This document shows positions 55,847-64,000 of a stretch of 64,000 nt of DNA, piece by piece (position 1 is the stretch's first letter; every line of letters begins with the position of its first letter). The position numbers and the translations under genes were made by a program. The DNA is taken from the NCBI GenBank assembly GCA_963565915.1, contig OY751490.1, forward strand, positions 2,914,001-2,978,000. Reading direction: 5' to 3'. Source of the stretch: Entoloma clypeatum (taxonomy: Eukaryota > Basidiomycota > Agaricomycetes > Agaricales > Entolomataceae). The notes under the pieces are model-generated. The model ran no database searches. It was not told the DNA's origin and worked only from the letters and a program-made list of their open reading frames with translations.

Positions 55847-58621
55847 TTAGAAGTTTCCCTCTTCAATAGCCTTCATGTCTAGCCAAGCTTCTGGGCCCAT
55901 CTTCTCCAACAATGTTCCAGCCAAGGTGTTTGAGCCTTTGTTGGATAGAAATTTCTGGCTTGAGATAATGAACATTCCCTTTTTGCAGCGAGTAAGCATG
56001 ACATTGGTGCGACGCAAATTGTTCAAAAAACCAAGCTCCCAGGATCGAACAAGAGAAACAATAATATAGTCTTGTTCATTTCCTAATCATAAAAAATTAG
56101 TCAGGGGAAAAGGAATACACAGATTCACAACATACCTTGAAAAGAATCAACATTGAAACATTTATTCTCCCAATTCAAACCAGCCGACTTCATCTCCTGT
56201 TCAATTGTTCCACGCTGGCCTTCATAGGGAGTGATGATTTGATAGCATTTTTGTTGTTCTTGGAGTTGGTGAGCAAGTTCAATGACAGCTTTACATTCCA
56301 AAAGATTCTGGAGAAGAGATATGAATCAGAAGATATCAATTATAGAAAAACAGACATCAGATACCATAAATGAATCTCCATGATGCCTCTCTTGACCAGG
56401 TATATCAATAAAATGACAGGCAATTGTGTCCATGGTGATTGGGTGAAGAGGATTTGACTTGAGCTTTCCCTCATAAACTGCATCAGAGATGATCTGTCCA
56501 ATTTGAGGAGGCATCCGATCTTCATCCATTTCAGTTACGAAAATCAGACAAACTTGATATTGGACACTCACATTGAGTATCCAGAAAAAGAGCATACTGA
56601 CGCAGATGAGTAATCTCAAAAATGCTCTGAAGATCTTGTAGATCCTCTTGTCCAAAAGGTGGCACTGAGAACATAAAAGGACACATGAGAAAGACAAACA
56701 AGTGAAAAAGAAATTGTTACATTGTTTATCATCCCCGATAAAACATGCCTTTCGCAAGGTGGCATGATATTTCGAAAATACTGGGATGTAGTTTCCAACT
56801 TCGATCTGGCTAGCTTCATCCACAACAAGTATCTTGACAGGATTAACTTGAGTAAACTTGGTAAGACGATCATTTGACATCATGCTGAGTGTGCAAAGAA
56901 TAACATGGCATCCCTTGAGGAGGTTGCTTGGGTATTTGAAAAAGCGATCTGATCGTATAACTTTTTCATGAATCTTGGCATAGATATGTTCATGCCTAGA
57001 CAAAATGATATGAGAATCAGGGAATTAAAGAGATGATTGGAAATAACCATTCGAAATGGAAGTCCTTCGAGACGAGAAGTTTAAAATCCATAAATCCAAC
57101 ATCCACAAGCTTCTCCGCAATATTCTTGACAGCGACATTAGATTGAGCTACAAGCCAAATTCCGTCGTAGCCTGTTTGTGTTGCAATTTCGACAAAGGAA
57201 GCAATGACAGATGTCTTTCCTGTTCCCGGAGGACCTTGAATGATTGTAATTCGATGAGAATTGAGAGGTGAGTACATGGTGTTGACAGCCTCCTGCTGAG
57301 AGGAATTGAGCTGATGATGGACAACTGGCACAACATTGGTGGAGGCCTTGGATGTAGATATAGCTGCAGAGGACGGAGAGGAGAGGAGAGAATCGGTCCA
57401 GTCATCAGGCCAGCCCAATGATCCATCACTGGCCGGAAACCAGATGTTGTTGATCCATGGGCTATCACTGAGTAGATTTCGAGACCCTTGGAGTATACGG
57501 AGGATAGTGGCAGCACGATAAGCCTCAGCGGTTGTCGGATCATCACGGCCAATAGAAGTAATGCTCGTAACAGACTTCTTTTGAAGAGAACGGTCCATGG
57601 TCAGAAATCCAGACTTCCCTACAACGGTATCCACCTGGCCGCGCACGACATATTCACTGTTTCCTGGGCCCCGAACAACGGCTTTAACATACTATAGAAT
57701 GATGAGCCTATTTTCGAAATTTGCTTGACTTGGTTCACAGACCTGTCCCCCCCGGAATTTGTCCTTGTACGTGCTGGCGTTCGCAGTACTGGGATCGCCT
57801 GGTTGGCTTATGATGCCAGTGATGTTGTGTTTTGCCTGCCCAGGTTTCAATTGATCAAGGCGAAGCGAATCGTTCGCCACCTTGGCGATCATAGATAGCT
57901 CCTAATGCGGCGGTGAGGGACGGTCAACGCGTGAATTACGGACGGCTTATACCTGTTCTTTGAGGTCCAACGTGTTGATCCTGGGAACCTTCGCAAGAGT
58001 CTCCGCCCCATTGCCATACGAGGAGAGTACTTGAGAAACCCATGCTCTCATAGCCAGCTCGGCCGCGCTAAAATTCCGGTCCTCGGTCTTGTACTCAGGG
58101 TATCGAAATATGCCGGTGACATTGCTCTCTTTGATAGGGACAGTAGTGCCGATAATGGCCTTGATGGCGGTGAGAGGCTTCCTGTCAACGGCGGACACGC
58201 CGGACTGGACATCGACGGCATTGGTGACGCGCAAAGAGTAGGCATCGCAGTAGAGAGACATAGCAAGGGGTCCCATATCGAATGCAATCAGGTCACCAGC
58301 AGCGCGGCAGAGAACCTTATCTTGGAGCAATTGGAGGCCTTCCTGATTTCGAGCCGGTGGGCTGTTGTTGCGTCTGCCTCGTCTGGGAGCTGTGGAGTTG
58401 AATTCGATAATCACACAGTGCTGATCGTCTGCAACAGCGATGGCGATGAGTTTTCCTGAAGATGAATAGCCGGGGGAAATTCCGATGGGCCGAACGTGGT
58501 CAAACCCCGACAAAACCTCCGCGGTTAGGTGGGGTTCCTTTATGATCGTTGTAGGGATCCTGACTAGGCCAAATTCGCCATCGAACAAGGTCTGCATCAT
58601 ATTGAGGGTGCGAGGCTGCAT
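55847..58621 (-). CDS. SF1-superfamily DNA/RNA helicase (Upf1-like)
   Basis: About 700 residues. N-terminal region MQPRTLNMMQTLFDGEFGLV with a fungal-specific beta-rich part; then motif I GPPGTGKTSVIASF (nt about 57230), AQSNVAVKNIAEKLVDVGF, motif II DEAS (nt about 56820), GDDKQ-LPPFGQEDL, QCRMPPQIGQIISDAVYEGK, motif V VDSFQGNEQDY and motif VI TNVMLTRCKKGM; ends KAIEEGNF at 55847. The motif set is that of the Upf1/Sen1/Dna2-type SF1 helicases, but no Upf1 zinc domain is seen, so the subgroup is open. The 3' half (55850-57000) is noticeably AT-rich and cut by many introns, unlike the 5' half. Confidence 0.85.
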
Positions 58622-58978
58622 TTTGGTGTGGGCTTGGTGGTGGAAGATGGAAGAGCGCTAAATCGACATTGACGGGGACTCGCCGGCGGACCTCGAGGCA
58701 AACTGTCAAGCCAAACTTCGCTGGCTCGTGACTACTGTGAGTGTATATACTTACCTCGGAGAAGAAGTCGACGCGTGCCTGTATTTAATGTAACTGCTCA
58801 GCACTGAATTGAGCCTGATAACGTCGTTGTAGACAGGAAGAGTACCATTACACGCCACGGTGGAATGACCGCCTTATGTCTGGTTGAGCCCAAGAGCGAG
58901 ATATACTCGTTCAGTAGTACCTCACTAGCGGAGGAAAAGTGCGCGATACCACGTGATCGACCCATTTCCTTCTCCTAA
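58622..58978. other. 357-bp divergent region, no gene seen
   Basis: Promoter space between the helicase (minus) and the Pam18 gene (plus). Contains no long frame or recognised RNA. Confidence 0.5.
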
Positions 58979-59355
58979 ATGGCGACTGCTGTTATCCTCG
59001 GCGTCACCGCTGTTACAGCTGCAGTCTTAGGGCGGTCTTTCATGCAGCGGGGGTTATTCATAGGGAGGGGCGCGGCTGACCAATGGGTCAAAGGGGGCTT
59101 TCGAGCGAAGATGGACAGAAAAGAGGCTATTGCAGTTCTTGGACTCAAGTGCGTATCCTCTGTCTCGACATCTTCCAAGGGAAAATTTTGAATCATGTAC
59201 CCAGGGACGGGCCTCAGTTGCGCAACAAGCTAAAGGATGCCCACCGACACATCATGCTTGCCAACCATCCGGATCGTGGAGGTTCGCCATATCTCGCGAG
59301 TAAAATAAACGAGGCAAAGGAGTTATTAGACAAGACCGAAGGAAAGGGACGGTGA
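58979..59355 (+). CDS. PAM18: Mitochondrial import motor J-protein Pam18/Tim14
   Basis: Two exons (58979-59148, 59205-59355), 106 residues. N-terminal membrane segment ([18 protein letters not shown]), then [20 protein letters not shown] and a J-domain with HPD in [20 protein letters not shown]. This is the short form of Pam18: one membrane span and a C-terminal J-domain facing the matrix. Known role: stimulates mtHsp70 (Ssc1) in the TIM23 import motor, opposed by Pam16. Length is close to the family's usual 110-170. Confidence 0.93.
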
Positions 59356-59667
59356 CGTTGGACAATGTACGTTCGTAGATCCACTTTCCCCCGTGATTTA
59401 TAATTGACAAAGGCATCGTTGAATTTAGACCTTTTCTGTATTGCTATTGCTGTCGTATCTCCCTACTATACTTCCTCATCCTAGGCCCCAGTGATATATC
59501 CCTCAATGTCAAGGATAATAACTTCCGCTTCTCAGTCTGAAGGTCTCCCCGTAACCCGACATCGAAAGTCCGACGTTCCTACACATACCAAAACCTCTCA
59601 AATACGCCCTCCGTTAAATCAGACGGCATAATGACTAAGCGCTAAGCACTCATCTCTGAAGTTACTC
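59356..59667. other. 312-bp intergenic region, no gene seen
   Basis: Between two plus-strand genes; no tRNA or repeat found. Likely terminator and promoter sequence. Confidence 0.5.
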
Positions 59668-60579
59668 ATGTCCACTGCGGAATTACCTCCCTCCAAGCTT
59701 GGTACGAAGGAATAGTCCGTAAGCTCAGTAGAACCTCGCACTCAATGTTCACTGAACTTTTCGGCTAGTTGGGACAACGTCTATGAAGAGGAACTAGCCA
59801 ATTTTCAGGAGAACGGAGATGAGGGGGAGATCTGGTGAATAGTAGACTCGCAAAACTTGCGTTCTTTCACCGAGCACTTGTAATTTAGGTTCGGCACAGA
59901 CGCTGTTGAAAGGATGGTTGATTGGGTTGCCGAGAATGTCCCCGCCTCAAGCAACCCCCACATCGTCGAAATTGGATGCGGAAATGGAACCTTGCTGTTT
60001 GCCCTGCTCGAAGCCGGGTATGCTGCTGACCATCTATCCGGTATCGACTATAGTCCAGGCGCTGTCAAATTGGCACAATCAATAGCAAACGCTCGCGGCC
60101 AAAGCATCACATTCAGTAGATTGGACTTCCTTCAGGATTGCCTCCCAAGGCAATCAGGGCAACATGAATCTGGAGAGAGCGTTTGGGATCTCTTGCTAGA
60201 CAAAGGGACTTTCGATGCGATTGCATTGGGTGCCAAGGATGAGTCTGGCAAATCTCCGGCTGCAAAGTATCCCGGGCGCGTTTCCAGATTGCTGAAACCT
60301 GGAGGTTTTTTTCTAATTACCTGTGCGTGGATCCCCGCTAAAAATGCTGTCCGTGACATTGATATCAAGGTGGACAGCTTGTAACTTCACGGAAGAAGAG
60401 CTGCAGGATTATTTCGCAACAAAAAACAGCCAGTTGACCTATCAGTGAGCTCGACAATCTCGACGATTTGACTTTCCCTGATCCCTCTCAGTTCGCGAAT
60501 ACAACACCCCACCTATGAATATGGTGGTAAAAAAGGCAGCGTTTGTTCAAGCGTTGCCTTTAAAAAGGTTGGATTATAG
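59668..60579 (+). CDS. EFM4: eEF1A lysine methyltransferase (Efm4/METTL10)
   Basis: Five exons (59668-59714, 59769-59834, 59889-60322, 60378-60444, 60492-60579), 233 residues. Reads MSTAELPPSKLGTKEYWDNV, YEEELANFQENGDEGEIWFG, the SAM motif VEIGCGNGTLLFALLEAGY, DHLSGIDYSPGAVKLAQSI, WDLLLDKGTFDAI, and a C-terminus that includes YEYGGKKGSVCSSVAFKK. Matches the Efm4/METTL10 family, which methylates a conserved lysine of eEF1A. The start exon (47 nt) is short but clearly shares the family's 'LGTKEYWD' start. Convergent with the next gene: only 6 bp separate the stop codons. Confidence 0.9.
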
Positions 60580-60585
60580 AAGTTG

Positions 60586-63500
60586 TCAAAGGTCAGGTAC
60601 AATATCAACACCAGTCTGTAAAGTGTCTTTCGCCAAATCACTTGCCCATTCAATCAGTTTCGCCACGCTCGATTCCTCGGCAGAAAGATCAAGAAAAGTT
60701 TTTGACATGAAATACCCCAAACCCATAGCCAGCGCCTTTAGTCGTGTAGCTTTAATAAAAATCTTCTCCAATGCGCCACGATCTCTTGTTATCGGGATAT
60801 CCTTGGGGTTCGAAGTGATAGTTGGAATCGCGCGTTGGCTATTTATGAAGATATGGACCAGCATTTCACGGAGGAACGCTTGGGTTTGTGCCTTCAAAAT
60901 GGTAAAATCGACAGGCTGAGTTGGGGAATCAGCTGATGAATTCAAGTTGGCAAGGGAAAGGAGCTTCACACCTTCAAAATTGCAAGCGTGATGCAGTCTT
61001 TCGCAATCCACCAGGCATACGCTTTCGCGACGTTACGCATCCTGCTTGTTGATATTTTATCAACATCGAAACCACCCTCATCATCTTTCAAGGTCTTTAT
61101 CAGTTCCGCACCGCCGACTGAGGTCTCGCCAAGGTCTCGAAGAAAGTCCCACAGGCAGAATTGAAGTGTGATCTTGAACGAATGAGACGTCCGGCATAAA
61201 TGTTGGCAGACGAGGGTATAATATGGATTGTATAGCTTTTCCTTGAAGGGACATGAGTCTTAATCATCATCAAGACCAAGGGAATGAATGGACAGTACGT
61301 TTCCACAGCAATGCAAAATCACACGCACGATCTCTCGCTGTTGCATCTCAGTCAAGTTAAGCTGTGATAACCGCTCGCAAGCATCCACATAATCCTAGAG
61401 GACAAAAAGGTGCATCCTCAGGGCAGAGGCGGGGGGGAACAAGAGGAAACACTTACATCGCTACTCATGAGCACGACAAAGATGCTCCTTCGAATATCGG
61501 TGTTCATGCCCTGCTTACGAGCGAGTCTGTCGAGGTTGCTGGCAGGATCAGCATTTTCAACCGTCTTTGCAACCTCGGCATTTGCCTGTCGATCGACTAG
61601 AGGGTCTCCTGCCCATGCGGATCCTACAAGCCACCATTTCCCCTTCGTTCCCGCAGATCGAAGATCCTCAAGCGAAATACGCAACGGTTCGTGCGCCAGG
61701 ACTATATGAGTGAATGACAGATTTTGGAAAGGAAAGCTTGCTTAAAGTTTACTACGTACCATGTCGCGTTTTCGTAATACTTGTCAAAAACTGCTTCATT
61801 CTTTCGACCGCCTCCGCACCTTGATTTTGCGTAAGGTTCCTCTTCAACTTGTTGTTCTTGAGGTTGGTAAGAGTTTCAATCATGAAACGTGTCCTGGAAC
61901 TAAACGAATGCAATTTATCGGCCTGATGTCCGAGATAAACGAGAGAAAGTAGTTGCCTCAGCGATTCATCCTTTCCCGCTATTTTATTCTGGACTATTTG
62001 AATGATTTCTTTCAACGCCGAAGGATCGTCCTGTCGAAGTTGCTGCCCAGAATCTGGATGCATCAGTTGGTTTGACGTCAACAAATGAAAAAGAATTTAA
62101 CACCCACTTCTTACAACCTTCAACAACAATTCAACTGCATACTCCGTCAATTCGTCTTTCAAAAGGCCACGGATAATGTCGTAAATAAGAATGGACGAGA
62201 TGACTTGAAAGTTGTACAATTCCGAAAGCAATACAAGCAAATTCGAGCACTCTTTTCCAATTGCATCACCATCGGATGGCGGTGGTGGTTCACTTGCGCT
62301 TTTCGTTGTAGTGTTTTGTAATAAGGCATAATGTTGCTCATATAGGGATACGACGGTTTGTACGAAATTGGCGGCTGACCAGAAAGAATATGAATATGGG
62401 GACAAAGGGAACTGGTAAATTCTTACCAAATTCAACGCCCATGAGCTTGTGCAGACTTGACACAAAAGCAGCATGAAGAACGACATATGAATCCAACAAG
62501 GATGAATGCGATGCGATGCCGTCAATCATCAGATTTGTAAGTGTTGTAGTAACATCTTCATGAAATCGGCAATCGGTGACTTCAAAAATTGGAAGATAAA
62601 GAAACCATACCGTTCCGCCTATGATCGCGATACAACTCTTCAATGCTGCCGAGAATGGTTGACAGATTTTGTTCACTCATCCTGGATGTAACATTGGTCA
62701 ATTGACGCAAAAAATTGGAGAGCTATCTATCTTACCGGTTGAGGAGGCCTTTCAATTGTTTCGTAAGCTTGATGAGTGCTTCCGAATCATCACTATTTTG
62801 TACTCGCACATGCCGCAGATGGGGAGGAACATAGCGATTACCTGGTCACGGTTGCGAGGATGAACAGTTGGCCATGAACATTGACACTTACGATTCTCTT
62901 GGCTCTCTGACAGCACAGGCTGAGATTCACCCGGCCCCGAAACATTTGTTTCTGGATCTTCACCCAGATCCTCAGTATCATCAATGCCATGCCAATCATC
63001 GGTTCCACCTCGCCACGAGCTTCCCGAGCATGAATCCGAATTGTAGCCTCCATCAGAATCACTTTCATTGATCTGCTCCATTTCTTGTTCGTCCTGTAAA
63101 GCAATTGGCAAGAGTTAAAGAGTGTGTGTACGGACAAACCTGTCTCCCAGAGCCAGCAAGGGAAGTGGCGAATTCCAGTAAATCTAGCCTCAGGTTAATA
63201 ACCATCTGATGGATATATCGAATGTCAGCTCACCATCCAAGCCGTCATTTTCCACCGTTTTCTTTATTTTGCCACGATTCGAGTAACCAAGCTTTGATTC
63301 TAGATAAGCAATGTAAGAGTCCTCCTCTTGCTCTTGCGGGCTTCGGTTGGGAGGAGGTGGTGCCTGCTGAGATTTATTGGCGAGCTTGTCGAGTGCGGTC
63401 CTCTTTTCAGTGGATTTCGATGCTAAATCAGATGTTGCGGCAGTAACCAGGTGTGGACGCGGAGGTACTACTGAAGCTGCGGGGGGTGCAGAATTTTGGT

Positions 63501-63816
63501 GCTTGATCTTCTTTGGTTTTGGTGCGTCTTCGAGTTCTTCCTGCGCCAGACGTTTGCTATGGGCGACATGAGCAGAGAAAAAGTCGGCCTTGTTCTTTTT
63601 GCGATTTACGCGCTCCTCTTTCCGAGCTTCTTTCCGGGAGATACGAGGTCGAGAGCGCCATTGGGCCCTCGAGTGATCACTAGCTTTAAATGCCATTAGG
63701 TTGGTTGAGCACGGCTTTGAGAGCGAGGACGGCTTGTAATTACGGTCTGTTTGATCAAGTTCATCTCTGAGAGTTTGAGGAAGACGTGTCGTCGACGTTT
63801 TTTTTCGAATGGTCAT
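60586..63816 (-). CDS. SGD1: Nucleolar MIF4G-domain protein Sgd1/NOM1
   Basis: About 820 residues over many exons. N-terminus MTIRKKTSTTRLPQTLRDEL, then ARKEERVNRKKNKADFFSAH (basic region), an acidic/Ser-rich stretch (GYNSDSCSGSSWRGGTDD), RYVPPHLRHVRVQ, and the MIF4G part: QTVVSLYEQHYALLQNT, LLSELYNFQVISSILIYDII, GLLKDELTEYAVELLLKVV, FMIETLTNLKNNKLKRNL. Toward the end come the MA3-type helices (VEYLR-like VDACERLSQLNL) and a C-terminal FLREMLVHIFINSQ. Known role: 18S rRNA processing in the nucleolus, homologous to human NOM1. Exon boundaries in the acidic part are approximate. Confidence 0.88.
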
Positions 63817-64000
63817 CTCTCAAAGAATATATTTGCACCTGCTTGCGGTATTCACTCAATGATCTTACTTCAACTTGCTTCATAGATTGCCTTTGACTTC
63901 CGGTAAGATCTGCGTTCGCCATTTGAGCCTGGTTTGAGCAAGTTTCAAGTTGGGCCACGACCACACACCCTCAGCTCGTTCCATGCCAGGACACCCAAAG

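Noticed and set aside
1..64000. Transposase, integrase, viral polymerase, CRISPR or biosynthetic gene cluster
   Set aside because: No such motifs were found on either strand; the window is ordinary eukaryotic gene space.

Overview
The window is nuclear DNA from a mushroom-forming basidiomycete (Agaricomycetes, probably Agaricales; the species cannot be read off). The basis is dense protein-coding genes on both strands, very many short spliceosomal introns (mostly 46-75 nt, GT-AG, a few GC-AG), basidiomycete-style gene content and proteins, and no operons. Almost every gene is split, so single open reading frames cover only parts of genes. I rebuilt the gene models by reading splice junctions against known protein families; for about twenty genes the summed exon lengths were checked and are a multiple of three.

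Layout. 1-7.7 kb: 3' end of MIC60 (cristae organisation), a coiled-coil protein of unknown function, an FG nucleoporin of the Nup49/Nup58 type, a tandem-DUF427 protein, a 1.1 kb stretch without a clear gene, and two small unknown proteins. 7.8-10.4 kb: a Vtc1-like polyphosphate-complex subunit facing a Sis1/DNAJB-type Hsp40. 10.6-17.6 kb: a large ankyrin/RCC1/BTB protein (IBtk-like), then eIF3j and COQ9 head to head. 17.7-23.6 kb: an unknown protein, a YEATS-domain protein with a zinc finger, and a secreted GH128 glucanase-like protein. 23.8-32.6 kb: an LYR/Cup1-like mitochondrial protein, ERG24 sterol C-14 reductase, a disordered unknown protein, TAF6 and a citrate synthase. 32.8-39.2 kb: a GPI-anchored wall protein, the KEOPS subunit Pcc1, a PA2G4/EBP1-like protein, a SAM methyltransferase and complex I subunit NDUFB8. 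39.3-50.8 kb: an intron-containing initiator tRNA-Met, a Caf120/Skg3-like PH-domain protein, the XPG/Rad2 repair nuclease, COX11 and a DNAJC8-like splicing J-protein. 51.1-63.8 kb: RMI1, carnitine acetyltransferase, a long hairpin, an SF1 helicase, Pam18/Tim14, an eEF1A lysine methyltransferase (Efm4) and Sgd1/NOM1.

The genes are housekeeping and unlinked in pathway: mitochondrial biogenesis (MIC60, COQ9, NDUFB8, COX11, Pam18, LYR protein, carnitine acetyltransferase), translation (eIF3j, iMet tRNA, Efm4, Pcc1), transcription and mRNA (TAF6, YEATS protein, Caf120-like, DNAJC8-like), DNA repair (XPG, RMI1) and cell wall or sterol. Many neighbours are divergently transcribed from gaps of 35-115 bp, implying shared promoters, and several convergent pairs have very short spacers.

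I found no CRISPR, integrated virus, transposase or secondary-metabolite cluster, and no clearly new multi-gene system. The least expected items are a cluster of extremely short first coding exons (8-20 nt), GC-AG introns, a 33-bp-stem hairpin between two convergent genes, a YEATS protein with animal-YEATS2-like architecture, and a helicase gene whose 3' half looks unusually AT-rich.
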